From contig CABQWP010000001.1 of the NCBI GenBank assembly GCA_902467875.1, forward strand, positions 1-64,000: 64,000 bases of DNA, given 5' to 3'. This stretch comes from an uncultured Collinsella sp. GTDB taxonomy: Bacteria; Actinomycetota; Coriobacteriia; Coriobacteriales; Coriobacteriaceae. Below, piece by piece: positions 44,681 to 54,183 of this stretch. A program made the position numbers and the translations under genes. The notes below the pieces were generated by a model. It saw only the letters and a program-made list of their open reading frames with translations, did not search any database and was not told the DNA's origin. The number at the start of each line of letters is the position of its first letter. Position 1 is the stretch's first letter.

Positions 44681-45212
44681 ATGCCGGGCGAGAATTTTCC
44701 TGGCGATAGGATCGTCAGCTTGGTCGATGAGCTCGAAGGGCTGATCGAGGAAGCCAAGCCGCCTTTCGGCAAGAACGCTCAGTTCAAGGTCATCGACGCC
44801 GACGTGTTCTTCAACATCCTCGACGAGATCCGCATGAGCTATCCCGAGGAGTGGCAGAAGTCCCGCCGTATCCTTAAGGAGCGCGAGGAGCTTATGGCTT
44901 TCCCCCCCCCCGTTGACCTTGGAGCTTATGGCTTCCGCCGCCGCTCAGGCCGATTCCATCATCGCCGACGCTCAGCAGCAGGCCCTCACCATTGCCGGTG
45001 AGCAGGAGATCGTCCGCCTTGCGCAGCAGCAGGCCGACGACATCCGCGATCGTGCCCAGCAGTACGAGCGCGAGACGCGTTATGCTGCCGAGGACTACGC
45101 AGAGCAGGTCTTTACGCACTTGGAGGAGAACCTCAAGAGCCTGACCGGCACCGTTACCCGTTGCCGTCAGCAGCTCAACGAGGGTGCCGCCCAGCAGAAT
45201 GGTCAGTGGTAA
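44681..45212 (+). pseudogene. SepIVA-like coiled-coil septation gene, frameshifted at a C10 tract
   Basis: ATG 44681 follows AAAGGAGACCGG. The first frame gives MPGENFPGDRIVSLVDELEG onward to EREELMAF, then ten C (44902-44911) shift the frame; the rest (AQADSIIADAQQQALTIAGE … to 45212) is in another frame. The bases GGAGCTTATGGCTT occur at 44887-44900 and again at 44921-44934, exactly 34 bases apart. Removing 34 bases joins both parts into a smooth 165-residue coiled-coil protein; removing one C also restores an open frame (176 residues). Position before DUF177 matches SepIVA (DivIVA-like septum protein) in Mycobacterium. Sequencing error, mutation or phase variation are all possible. Confidence 0.7.
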
Positions 45213-45766
45213 TGGCTGAGTTCCCGAGCGTTACCGTCGATCTTTCCGAGCAGCTCGAGTTTCCTGGAGATTCGTATCCGCTGACCGGTAAGGTCGATGT
45301 CGCCACCTACACGGTGGGCGAGAAGGAGTACCAGCTACAGGACGGCATCGACTACGACGTTGTCTTTACCAATGCCGGTACCGGTGTCTTGCTCACGGGC
45401 ATGGTTCGCGCGCACGCCACCGGCGAGTGCGACCGTTGCCTGGAGCCCGCCTCGTTTGATATCGCCGGCGAGATCGAGGAGTTTTATCTCTTTGAGGTGC
45501 CCGAGGATCCCGAGGCCTACGAGGACGGCTATGAGCTTCTGGGTGAGGACCGCATCATCGATCTGGGTGAGCCCATCAATGACGCGGTCGTTATGGACAC
45601 GCCGTTTGTGGTGCTCTGCAAGCCCGATTGCCGCGGTCTGTGCCCCACTTGCGGTCGCAATCTCAACGTCGAGCAATGCGATTGCGCCGTCCAGGCAGAG
45701 GCAGAATGGGCCGCTGCCACGGAAAATCCATTTGCAGCATTGAAGAATCTCAAGCTCGATGAGTAA
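45212..45766 (+). CDS. DUF177 (YceD) family protein
   Basis: A 184-residue protein starting at ATG 45212, sharing one base with the preceding stop. The DUF177 core has GECDRCLEPASFDIAGEIEEFYL and a C-terminal zinc-type cysteine cluster CKPDCRGLCPTCG … CDC. It lies before rpmF, as YceD does throughout bacteria. The family is linked to 23S rRNA or ribosome assembly, but its mechanism is not settled. Confidence 0.9.
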   Translation: MAEFPSVTVDLSEQLEFPGDSYPLTGKVDVATYTVGEKEYQLQDGIDYDVVFTNAGTGVLLTGMVRAHATGECDRCLEPASFDIAGEIEEFYLFEVPEDPEAYEDGYELLGEDRIIDLGEPINDAVVMDTPFVVLCKPDCRGLCPTCGRNLNVEQCDCAVQAEAEWAAATENPFAALKNLKLDE

Positions 45767-45830
45767 AACTGTGGTAGTATCGCTACTTGCGCGTAATCGC
45801 CTCACTGGATAGTTCATAAGGAAGGTCACT

Positions 45831-46010
45831 ATGCCCGTACCTAAACAAAAGCAGGGTCGTATCCGCACTCACACCCGTCGTTCCGCCAACATGAAGATCT
45901 CGGCTGCGGCTCAGTCCACGTGCCCCCGTTGCGGCGCTGTCAAGCTTCCGCACCACGTGTGCCCCAGCTGCGGTTTCTACAAGGACCGCGAGGTTATCGT
46001 TACCGAGTAA
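45831..46010 (+). CDS. rpmF: 50S ribosomal protein L32
   Basis: A 59-residue protein: MPVPKQKQGRIRTHTRR at the start, then the zinc ribbon CPRCG … CPSCG, ending FYKDREVIVTE. AAGGAAGG is 8 bases before ATG 45831. The zinc-binding (C+) form of L32. Confidence 0.95.
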   Translation: MPVPKQKQGRIRTHTRRSANMKISAAAQSTCPRCGAVKLPHHVCPSCGFYKDREVIVTE

Positions 46011-46050
46011 CGGTATACTCTGGATGCGATGCCGTTCCAAATGGAACCAC

Positions 46051-46082
46051 AATGGCCGGCTCAATGAGTCGGCCATTTTTGT
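46051..46082 (+). terminator. Terminator of rpmF
   Basis: AATGGCCG (46051-46058) pairs with CGGCCATT (46070-46077), followed by TTT. Readthrough into plsX would begin only 3 bases further on. Confidence 0.75.
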
Positions 46083-46097
46083 ATAAGGAGCATGTAT

Positions 46098-47117
46098 ATG
46101 AGTAACGTTCGCGTTTGTGTAGACGTTGTGGGCGGAGACGAGAAACCTCAGGTTGTTCTCGATGGTATCGAGGCTGCGCTTGCCGCCGATCCCGATATCG
46201 AGGTCTTGGCAGCTGGCCCCGCCGAAATCGTCAATCCCTTTGCCGCCTCCCATGCGCGCGTCGAGGCCCTGGAGGCACCCGACGTTATCGCCATGGATGA
46301 CGATCCCATTCGCGCCGTGATGACCAAACGCAAGTCTTCGATCGTGCTGTCGTGCCGCGCCATCAAGAAGGGAAATGCGGACGCGTTCTTCTCTGCCGGT
46401 TCGACCGGTGCCATGACCGCCGCTGCCACCGCCTACGTGACGCCGTTTAGGTATCAGGCCGAAGGCAAAAAGCAGCCGGTGCGCCCCTGTCTGACCAATG
46501 CGCTGCCCAATCGCGCCGGCGGTCTGACGGTGCTGTGCGATATGGGCGCCAACCCCGATGTCGAGGTCGATGACATGGTGCGTTTTGCCCAGATGGGTAG
46601 CGCCTATGCCCGCGTCGTCCTGGGAATCGAGCATCCCCGCGTGGGCCTGCTTGCCAACGGCACCGAGGACGAGAAGGGCTCCAACTTTACCAAGGCCTGC
46701 TTCCCGGCCATGAAAGCCGCCGTTCCCGGCTTTGTTGGTAACTGCGAGGGAACGGACATCACCTCAGGTAACTTCGATGTCGTCGTTGCCGATGGCATGT
46801 CGGGCAATATTGCGCTCAAGGCCACCGAGGGCGCTGCCAAGTTTTTGCTGCAGGAGCTCAAGGGTGTCTTTATGTCTTCGCTCGGCACCAAGATTGCCGC
46901 GCTGCTCATCAAAAAGCAAATGCGCGAGATTAAAGCCAAACTTTCGGGCGACGCCAAGGGCGGCGCGATTCTTTTGGGCCTGCGCGGCGTGGTCCTGATC
47001 GGCCATGGTGCCACCTCGGTTGAGGCTGTCAAAAACGGTACGCTCGCGGCGGCCGAAGCCGTGCGCGCCGGGCTGGTCGAGAATGTCGCCAACTCTATGG
47101 ACGGTATCGTTTTATAA
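46098..47117 (+). CDS. plsX: Phosphate acyltransferase PlsX
   Basis: A 339-residue enzyme that turns acyl-ACP into acyl-phosphate for phospholipid synthesis. ATG 46098 (7 bases after AAGGAG) is preferred to ATG 46092. Family blocks are VCVDVVGGDEKPQVVLDGIEAAL at the N-terminus, the FFSAGSTGAMTAAAT loop, and NCEGTDITSGNFDVVVADGMSGNIALKATEG. The variant VVGGDE replaces the usual MGGD. It is followed by acpP. Confidence 0.93.
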   Translation: MSNVRVCVDVVGGDEKPQVVLDGIEAALAADPDIEVLAAGPAEIVNPFAASHARVEALEAPDVIAMDDDPIRAVMTKRKSSIVLSCRAIKKGNADAFFSAGSTGAMTAAATAYVTPFRYQAEGKKQPVRPCLTNALPNRAGGLTVLCDMGANPDVEVDDMVRFAQMGSAYARVVLGIEHPRVGLLANGTEDEKGSNFTKACFPAMKAAVPGFVGNCEGTDITSGNFDVVVADGMSGNIALKATEGAAKFLLQELKGVFMSSLGTKIAALLIKKQMREIKAKLSGDAKGGAILLGLRGVVLIGHGATSVEAVKNGTLAAAEAVRAGLVENVANSMDGIVL

Positions 47118-47183
47118 GAGCGAGTTAGAGCGCTGTTATGTGCTTCGCGGTGCACGTCGTGGGGTAGAATCAGAACCGTGTCT

Positions 47184-47205
47184 TGGTACCGCCCGGGCGG
47201 TACCA
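47184..47205. promoter_or_regulatory. Perfect 22-base palindrome before acpP
   Basis: TGGTACCGCCC followed directly by GGGCGGTACCA, with no spacer, lies 37 bases ahead of the acpP start. A TAGAAT box at 47165-47170 would place transcription start just in front of it. It can be an operator for a fatty-acid regulator or a small leader hairpin, since ATTCTTTT follows. Confidence 0.6.
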
Positions 47206-47241
47206 TTCTTTTGGTATTCATGCACTATGAGAGGAAGCGCT

Positions 47242-47484
47242 ATGGACCGCTCCGAAATCTTCGACAAGATCGCCGAGGTCGCTGCTGACGTTCTGGGCGT
47301 CGATGTTGCCGAAATTAGCGAGGAGACCACCTTTGACGACCTCGATGCCAACTCGCTCGAGCGCCTGCAGCTGGTTACGGCTATCGAGGACGAGTTCAAC
47401 CTCGAGATCGATGACGAGACCCTGCTCTCGCTCAACTCTGTCGCCGACGCCGTCGACGCTATCGAAGCTGCCAAGGAGGCCTAA
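47242..47484 (+). CDS. acpP: Acyl carrier protein
   Basis: An 80-residue acidic four-helix protein; ATG 47242 follows GAGAGGA. The phosphopantetheine site is the Ser of DDLDANSLERLQLV (most ACPs have DSL). EDEFNLEIDDETLLSLNSVADAVDAI is the usual helix III/IV region. The neighbours plsX and rnc match the acpP context of many bacteria. Confidence 0.92.
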   Translation: MDRSEIFDKIAEVAADVLGVDVAEISEETTFDDLDANSLERLQLVTAIEDEFNLEIDDETLLSLNSVADAVDAIEAAKEA

Positions 47485-47487
47485 GTC

Positions 47488-48213
47488 TTGGCTTTATCCG
47501 ACCGACTTACGCGCGCCCAGGAAATCCTGGGCCACGAGTTCAACAATAAGGTGCTGCTGCGCGCGGCGCTTACGCATCCCTCGGCAGTCGAGGGCCAGCC
47601 GGTTTCTGCCAGCTATGAGCGCCTTGAGTTCTTGGGCGATTCCATTTTGGGCGCTGTGGTCGCACGCTCCCTGTTTGAGTCCTATCCGGAGTTTGACGAG
47701 GGCAAGCTCACGCGCTTGAAGGTGTCGCTTGTCTCGGGCGCTACGCTGTCCGAGGTTTCTCACGAGCTGGGCATCGACGACATCATCATCTTTGGTGCCT
47801 CCGAGACCGGTACCGGTGCGCGCGGCCTGCATTCGGCCCTCGAGAACGTCTATGAGTCGCTCGTGGGCGCGCTGTACCTGGATGCCGGCTGGGACGTTGC
47901 GGCGGAGTTCATTCACCGTACGCTTAAGCCGCATTTGGCTTCCGAGCGTGCCGAGCATCCTGCGAACCCCAAGTCGTTTTTGCAGGAGTGCGTGCAAGCC
48001 GACGGTCACGAACCTCCGGCGTACAAGCTCGTTGGCTCCGAGGGCCCGGCGCATGCGCCCACCTTTACCGCTGTGGTTTTGATCGATGGTATTCGCCAAG
48101 GTCGCGGCTCCGGCTCCTCAAAGAAGGAAGCCGAGGGAGCCGCCGCGCTCGAAGCGCTCGACCGCATGGGTTACACCACCAACGGCGTGATTCTGAACAA
48201 GAAGCACGTGTAA
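47488..48213 (+). CDS. rnc: Ribonuclease III
   Basis: A 241-residue double-strand RNase; TTG 47488 follows AAGGAGG. The catalytic signature ERLEFLGDSILGAVV (residues about 47-61) and the ENVYESLVGALYLDAG block are intact; the dsRNA-binding domain is at about 165-235. It is translated two codons after acpP and precedes smc. Confidence 0.95.
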   Translation: MALSDRLTRAQEILGHEFNNKVLLRAALTHPSAVEGQPVSASYERLEFLGDSILGAVVARSLFESYPEFDEGKLTRLKVSLVSGATLSEVSHELGIDDIIIFGASETGTGARGLHSALENVYESLVGALYLDAGWDVAAEFIHRTLKPHLASERAEHPANPKSFLQECVQADGHEPPAYKLVGSEGPAHAPTFTAVVLIDGIRQGRGSGSSKKEAEGAAALEALDRMGYTTNGVILNKKHV

Positions 48214-48223
48214 GCGAGGAACC

Positions 48224-51200
48224 GTGTATCTCAAGTCCCTCACGCTCAAAGGGTTCAAGTCGTTTGCCGACCGCGCCCATATGACGTTTGAGCCGGGTCT
48301 GACCGTCATCGTCGGTCCCAACGGCTCGGGAAAATCGAACATCTCCGACTCGATTCTGTGGGTCCTGGGCGAGCAGAGCGCCAAGCAGCTGCGCGGCCAG
48401 GCCATGGAGGATGTCATCTTCTCGGGCTCGTCGGCTCGCAAGCCGGGGGGGGGGGCCGAGGTCACGCTGGTGCTCGATAATTCGGATCATATGCTGCCCG
48501 TCGATTTTGACGAGGTCGCCATCACCCGTCGCATGTATCGCTCGGGCGAAAGCGAGTACCTCATCAATTCGAGCCCGTGCCGCCTGATGGACATTCAGGA
48601 CATCCTGCACGATTCCGGCCTAGGCAAGGATACGCATTCCATCATCAGCCAGGGCAAGCTCGACGCCATTTTGCAGAGCCGCCCCGAGGAGCGCCGCGCC
48701 CTCATCGAGGAGGCCGCCGGCATCTCCAAGCACAAGCGCCGCAAGGAGCGTGCGCTCAAAAAGATTAAGTCAATGGACGAGCACCTGACGCGTGCTCGCG
48801 ACATCAATAAGGAAATCGCCCGTCAGCTGCGACCGTTGGAGCGTCAGGTCGATCGCGCGCGCAAGTACAAAGAGCTGTCCTCGCGCGCGAACGAGCTTAC
48901 GCAGATGCTAGCCGTCGATGAGCTGCGTTCGCTGCAGTCGCAGTGGAACGACCTGGAGAGCCGCTCCAAGGAGGGCGCGGCCGAGCTGGAGCTTGCGCAG
49001 TACCGCTTGGGCGAAAAGGAGCGTGAGCTCGAGAAGCTCCAGGTTATGCTCGAGGAAAAAGGCCTGTTTGTGGGCGACTTGGGCGAGCAGCGCCGCCATA
49101 TGCAAGACGTGGTCGGCCGCATTAACTCCGACATGCGCCTGCTCGAGGAAAAGGGCCACAACATGGTGTCGCGCCTGTCTGACATGCGCGGGCAGATTTC
49201 GAGTTCCGAGCATCAGCGTCGTCGCGTGGTCGAGGAGCTCGAGGACGCGCGTGCGCAGCTTGAGGAAGTGACCGGCGCGCATATGCAGGCCCAGGAGGAC
49301 GTTGACGCCGCTGGTCCTGCCGCCGCTGAGCTCCACGAGCGGCGCGTGGCGCTCGACAATCAGATTTCGCAGCTTACGCGTGAGCAACGCGATGTGCAGC
49401 GCGTGGCCGATAACGCCGCGCTCGAGCTCGCCAAGGTGAAGGATTCGCTTTCCAATGCCGAGGTCGAGGACAACATGTATGCCTCGCGCCTGGAGCAGAT
49501 CGATGAACAGCTCGAGGAGGTCACGGCCTCGCTCGAGAGCCGTCGCGACCGCGCCGAGGAGCTTGAGGGCGCTCTTGAGGAAGCGCGCCGGGCTCAGGTC
49601 GATGCGCGTGAGGCCACCGAGACGGCACGCGCGGCCCTGAAGGACCTGCGTGCCCGCGAGAGCGAGGCGCGCAACAAGCTGTCCGAGGTGCGCTCGGAGC
49701 TTGCCAGCCAAAAGAAGTTTGATGCCCGCATGGCCGACAGCTCGCCGCTCGTGAGCCGTCTGGTGGGTGCGTTGGGCGACGATGTCTCGGGTCGTCTGGG
49801 CGACGTGCTCGAGGCCCCGCGCGAGCTTGAGGGCCTGGTGGAGCAGCTACTTGCCGGCGATATCGATGCCCTGTTATTTGATGACGCCGCCGCGCTTGAG
49901 CGTGCCGGTCGTGCGGCTCTGGACCAAAAGAAGGCCTCGGGTGAGGCGCTGCTGGTGGCGCGCGGCGTGAGCGGCTCTGCTGCCGCCGAGGGCGCTGCCG
50001 GTTCGCGTCTGGTCGATCGCCTTTCCGTGCGTGCCGGTTATGGCCCGATTGTCGAGGCGCTTGTCGGTGGCTATTACGTGGTCGATGACTTGGCTGCCGC
50101 GCTGGCTGCGCCTGTCGTTGACGGTGTGACCTATGTGACCCCCGATGGCGTCCGCGTAAGCTGTGGCGGCCTTGTGCGCGTGGGCCTCGATGCCGGCGAG
50201 GCGTCGGGTGCCCTGGAGCGCAAGCGTCGCATTCGCGAGCTGGAGGGCTTGGAGCCCGATTTGGCTGCCGTGTTTGAGCATGTGTCGGATCAGGTCGTCG
50301 AGGCCAATGCGGCCGTTGAGGAAGCGCGTGCCGCTGAGGGCGATGCCGCCGGCGAGATCGCCCGTCTTGAGGGCGAGCGCCGCTCGTTGCTCTCCGAGAT
50401 CGGCCGCTTGGAGCAAAGCGCCAACAATGCCGAGGTCGAGCGCGTGCGCATCTCCAAGCGCCGCGAGCAGGCCTCCGAAGCCGTTCGCGCTGCGCGTCCG
50501 CGCGTTGACGAGCTCACCCGTTCGCGTGACGAGGCCCGCGCGCAGGCAAGCGATCTGGGCTTGCAGATTTCCGAGGCCAACGACGAACTCGACCGCGTTC
50601 GCCGTGACGATTCCGAGGCTGCCGGCAAGCTCGCCGACGCCAAGGTTCGCCTAGCCCAGACGAGCGAACGCCTGCGTTCGCTGAAGGGCCGCGTGCCCGA
50701 CCTTGAGCATCGTCTTGAGGGCATCGACCGTCGTATCCGCGGAACACGCCAGGCCTCGCGCTCGCTCGAGCTGCTGCGCCTGCGCGTCGATCCCATGCAC
50801 GAACGCTATTCTGCCCTGTTGGAACGCGCGTCGGATTGGGCAGCGCGCCTGCGTGACCAGGCCTCTCTGGAGGAGGCGGACTCCGCTTCGCTCAAGAAGA
50901 CCATCGAGGATGCCAAGGCAGAGGTTGCCCGCGCTAAGGAGCGAGTCGATACCGCCTCCGCCACGCAAAACGAGTTCAAGGTCGCGCGTGGCAAGCTCGA
51001 GGTGCAGGTCGAGGCTGCCATCAAGGCCATTACCGCCGATGGCACGACGGTGCTCGAGGAAGCGCTCATGCTTCCTGCTCCTACCGACCGCGATGCCGCC
51101 GAGCGCGAACTCAACCAGCTTGTGCGCCAGATCAACAACCTTGGTCCCGTTAACCAAGTTGCCATGGAGGAGTACGAGCAGCTCAAGCGCCGCGCCGACT

Positions 51201-51760
51201 ACATCGAGGAGCAGCTGGCCGATCTGGAGAGCGCGCGCAAGGCGCTCACCAAGATCACGGTGGCCATTGATCGCAAGATGCGCAAGGCGTTCCTGGTGAC
51301 GTTTGAGAAGGTCGACGCGAACTTCCGCGAGATCTTCGCTATGCTCTTCCCGGGCGGCCAGGCTCATCTGGAGATGACCGATCCCGAGCATCCTGCCGAG
51401 ACGGGTATCGAGGTCGTGGCGCAGCCGCGCGGCAAGCGCATCACCAAGATGATGCTCATGTCGGGCGGCGAGAAGAGTCTGACGGCGCTCGCCTTGCTCT
51501 TTGCCGTGTATCGCACGCGCACGGTGCCGTTCTATGTGCTGGACGAGGTCGAGGCGGCGCTCGATGACGCCAACCTGTCCAAGCTCATCGGCGCGCTCGA
51601 TGTGTTGCGTTCCGATACGCAGCTCTTGGTTATCTCGCATCAGCGCCGTACTATGGAGGACGCTGACGTCCTCTATGGCGTCTCGATGCAAGCCGACGGC
51701 GTCAGTCGCGTCGTCTCGCAAAAACTCGATCGCGAAACCGGAAAGGTCGTGAATGCATAA
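48224..51760 (+). CDS. smc: Chromosome segregation protein SMC
   Basis: A 1178-residue ATPase starting at GTG 48224. Walker A is VGPNGSGKSNISDSILW (about 30-46); coiled coil covers about 165-500 and 680-1010 with a hinge at about 515-665; the signature LMSGGEKSLTALALLFA and Walker B VLDEVEAALDD lie at the C-terminus. Near residue 75, eleven G in a row (48445-48455) encode KPGGGAEV, where other SMCs have KPLGxAEV. The frame is open, but the tract is a slippage hotspot. The order rnc–smc–ftsY–ffh is typical. Confidence 0.95.
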   Translation: MYLKSLTLKGFKSFADRAHMTFEPGLTVIVGPNGSGKSNISDSILWVLGEQSAKQLRGQAMEDVIFSGSSARKPGGGAEVTLVLDNSDHMLPVDFDEVAITRRMYRSGESEYLINSSPCRLMDIQDILHDSGLGKDTHSIISQGKLDAILQSRPEERRALIEEAAGISKHKRRKERALKKIKSMDEHLTRARDINKEIARQLRPLERQVDRARKYKELSSRANELTQMLAVDELRSLQSQWNDLESRSKEGAAELELAQYRLGEKERELEKLQVMLEEKGLFVGDLGEQRRHMQDVVGRINSDMRLLEEKGHNMVSRLSDMRGQISSSEHQRRRVVEELEDARAQLEEVTGAHMQAQEDVDAAGPAAAELHERRVALDNQISQLTREQRDVQRVADNAALELAKVKDSLSNAEVEDNMYASRLEQIDEQLEEVTASLESRRDRAEELEGALEEARRAQVDAREATETARAALKDLRARESEARNKLSEVRSELASQKKFDARMADSSPLVSRLVGALGDDVSGRLGDVLEAPRELEGLVEQLLAGDIDALLFDDAAALERAGRAALDQKKASGEALLVARGVSGSAAAEGAAGSRLVDRLSVRAGYGPIVEALVGGYYVVDDLAAALAAPVVDGVTYVTPDGVRVSCGGLVRVGLDAGEASGALERKRRIRELEGLEPDLAAVFEHVSDQVVEANAAVEEARAAEGDAAGEIARLEGERRSLLSEIGRLEQSANNAEVERVRISKRREQASEAVRAARPRVDELTRSRDEARAQASDLGLQISEANDELDRVRRDDSEAAGKLADAKVRLAQTSERLRSLKGRVPDLEHRLEGIDRRIRGTRQASRSLELLRLRVDPMHERYSALLERASDWAARLRDQASLEEADSASLKKTIEDAKAEVARAKERVDTASATQNEFKVARGKLEVQVEAAIKAITADGTTVLEEALMLPAPTDRDAAERELNQLVRQINNLGPVNQVAMEEYEQLKRRADYIEEQLADLESARKALTKITVAIDRKMRKAFLVTFEKVDANFREIFAMLFPGGQAHLEMTDPEHPAETGIEVVAQPRGKRITKMMLMSGGEKSLTALALLFAVYRTRTVPFYVLDEVEAALDDANLSKLIGALDVLRSDTQLLVISHQRRTMEDADVLYGVSMQADGVSRVVSQKLDRETGKVVNA

Positions 51761-52677
51761 TGGGATTCTTCGATGCTCTCTCGCGCGGACTTGAGCGAAG
51801 CCGCGAGGCCCTCAACGAGGTCTTCTACTTTGGCGGCGAGGTCGACGAGGATTTTTGGGAGGACCTGGAGGACACCCTCGTCATGGGTGACATGGGCGCC
51901 GAGATCGCCATTCAGGTCTCCGATGACCTGCGCGATGCCGCGGCCAAGAAGAACCTCAAGACCGCTCCACAGCTTCGCCGTGCCCTGGCCGAGCAGCTTG
52001 AGCAGCACTTTGTGCCCATCGAGCGCGATCCGTTCTCCGATACGCCGAGCTGCGTGCTGTTTGTGGGCATTAACGGTGCCGGCAAGACCACGACGGTCGG
52101 TAAGATCGCGAGCGTCATGGCCTCCCGCGGCAAGAACGTCGTGATCGGTTCGGCCGATACCTTCCGCGCTGCCGCTATCGAGCAGCTCGATGTGTGGGGT
52201 CAGCGCGCTGGCGTCCCCGTCATCAAGCGCGACCGCGGCTCCGACCCGGCAAGTGTTTGCTACGACGTGCTCGACGAGGCCGACAAGCGCGGCAGCGACC
52301 TGGTGCTCATCGATACCGCCGGTCGTCTGCACACGAGCCCCGAGCTCATGCGCGAGCTTGCCAAGGTGGTCAATGTGACCCGTAAGCGCGCCGCCAATAT
52401 GGCCGCCGGCCCCATGCCCGTCTATGTCGTGCTCGTGATCGATGCCGCAACGGGCCAAAACGGCCTCAACCAGGCGCTCGAGTTTAACGAGGCGCTGGGT
52501 CTGGACGGTATTATCATGACAAAGCTCGACGGCACGGCAAAGGGCGGTATCGCCATGGCCGTGGCCGAGAAGCTCAAGCTTCCCATCCTGCGCATCGGCG
52601 TGGGCGAGCAGGTCGATGACCTGCAGGAGTTCAATGCCAAAGATTTCTGCCGCGCCCTGGTGGGCGAGTCCAACTAA
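51760..52677 (+). CDS. ftsY: Signal recognition particle receptor FtsY
   Basis: A 305-residue SRP GTPase; ATG 51760 shares one base with the smc stop. Residues 1-100 are the NG-type N domain without the long acidic extension of E. coli FtsY. G1 is GINGAGKTTTVGKIA, then DTFRAAAIEQL, DTAGRLHTS and TKLDGTAKGG. It receives the Ffh–ribosome complex at the membrane. Confidence 0.95.
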   Translation: MGFFDALSRGLERSREALNEVFYFGGEVDEDFWEDLEDTLVMGDMGAEIAIQVSDDLRDAAAKKNLKTAPQLRRALAEQLEQHFVPIERDPFSDTPSCVLFVGINGAGKTTTVGKIASVMASRGKNVVIGSADTFRAAAIEQLDVWGQRAGVPVIKRDRGSDPASVCYDVLDEADKRGSDLVLIDTAGRLHTSPELMRELAKVVNVTRKRAANMAAGPMPVYVVLVIDAATGQNGLNQALEFNEALGLDGIIMTKLDGTAKGGIAMAVAEKLKLPILRIGVGEQVDDLQEFNAKDFCRALVGESN

Positions 52678-52687
52678 GGAGTAACCA

Positions 52688-54163
52688 GTGTTTGATTCCC
52701 TGAGCGATCGCCTCAACGACACATTTGACCGCCTGCGTGGCAAGGGTAAGCTGACCGAGGCCGACATTACCTCGGCCATGCGCGACATTCGCATGGCGCT
52801 GCTCGAGGCCGACGTCAACTTCAAGGTCGTCAAGGAGTTCGTCGCCAAGACCAAGGAGCGCTGCATGACCGCCGAGGTCATGGAGTCACTGTCGCCGGCG
52901 CAAAACGTCGTCAAGATCGTGCTCGACGAGCTCACCGAGATGCTCGGCTCCACCGAGAGCAAGCTCGTCTTTAGCAACCGCATTCCCAATGTCATCATGC
53001 TCGTGGGCCTGCAGGGCTCCGGTAAGACCACGGCGGCCGTAAAGCTGGCCTACCAGCTCAAGAAGCAGGGCCGCTCGCCGCTGCTCGCCGCGTGCGACGT
53101 CTACCGTCCCGCCGCTGCCGACCAGCTGGCCACACTCGGTGGAGAGATCGGCGTGCCGGTCTTCCGCGGCGACGGCGAGCACCCGGTCGATATCGCCAAG
53201 GGTGCCATCCAGGAGGCAGTCGACCACCTGCGCGATGTAGTCATCGTCGATACCGCCGGTCGTCTGCAGATCGACGAGCAGATGATGCAGGAGGCCGTGG
53301 ATATCAAGAAGGCCGTCAAGCCCGATCAGGTGCTGATGGTCGTCGATGCCATGACCGGCCAGGATATCGTCAACGTCGTCTCGACCTTCGCCGAGCGCAC
53401 CGACTTTGACGGCGTGATCATCTCCAAGCTCGACGGCGATGCCCGTGGCGGCGGCGCGCTTTCCGTGCGCCAGGTGACCGGCAAGCCCATCAAGTTTGTG
53501 AGCATGGGCGAGAAGCCCGATTCGCTGGAGCCGTTCTATCCCGACCGAATGGCCAAGCGAATCTTGGGCATGGGCGATGTTGTCGGCATCATCGAGAAGG
53601 CCCAGGAGGCGGCCGACGCCGAGCAGCTCGAGGCTGCCGAGCGTATGCTGCGCGAGGGCTTTACCATGAACGACATGCTCGACCAGATGAAGGCTGTCAA
53701 GAAGATGGGCGGCATGAAGGGCATCCTGGGTATGCTCCCCGGCGGCCAGCGCGCGCTCAACCAGATGGGCGGCAATTTGGACGAGGGCATCTTCGACAAG
53801 AACGAGGCCATCATCATGTCGATGACCAAGGAGGAGCGCCTGCGTCCCTCCATCATCAACGGCCAGCGCCGCGCCCGTATCGCCAAGGGCGCCGGCGTGA
53901 CTCCCACCGAGGTCAATAGCCTTATGAAGCAGTGGGGCGAGATGAACAAGATGATGGGCCGCATGCGCTCGATGGCCAATCAGGCACAGGCCAGTGGCAA
54001 GAAGGGCAAGAAGGGTAAGAAGGGCAAAAAGATGCGCATGCCCAATATTCCCGGTCTGGATGCCATGGGCCTGGGCGGCATGGGCGGCCTGGGTACGGGC
54101 GGTCCTAAGTCCGATATGGACCTGCTGCGTCAGATGGAAGCGCAGATGCGCAATAAGAAGTAA
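52688..54163 (+). CDS. ffh: Signal recognition particle protein Ffh
   Basis: A 491-residue SRP54 GTPase starting at GTG 52688. The N/G domains show GLQGSGKTTAAVKLA, DVYRPAAADQL, DTAGRLQIDE and SKLDGDARGGGAL; the methionine-rich M domain (about 325-430, with GGMKGILGMLPGG) binds 4.5S RNA and signal peptides. The tail has a run of GKKGKK and Gly-rich repeats. It ends in a strong terminator. Confidence 0.96.
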   Translation: MFDSLSDRLNDTFDRLRGKGKLTEADITSAMRDIRMALLEADVNFKVVKEFVAKTKERCMTAEVMESLSPAQNVVKIVLDELTEMLGSTESKLVFSNRIPNVIMLVGLQGSGKTTAAVKLAYQLKKQGRSPLLAACDVYRPAAADQLATLGGEIGVPVFRGDGEHPVDIAKGAIQEAVDHLRDVVIVDTAGRLQIDEQMMQEAVDIKKAVKPDQVLMVVDAMTGQDIVNVVSTFAERTDFDGVIISKLDGDARGGGALSVRQVTGKPIKFVSMGEKPDSLEPFYPDRMAKRILGMGDVVGIIEKAQEAADAEQLEAAERMLREGFTMNDMLDQMKAVKKMGGMKGILGMLPGGQRALNQMGGNLDEGIFDKNEAIIMSMTKEERLRPSIINGQRRARIAKGAGVTPTEVNSLMKQWGEMNKMMGRMRSMANQAQASGKKGKKGKKGKKMRMPNIPGLDAMGLGGMGGLGTGGPKSDMDLLRQMEAQMRNKK

Positions 54164-54183
54164 CGACTGGTTGAGTCGTGTAT

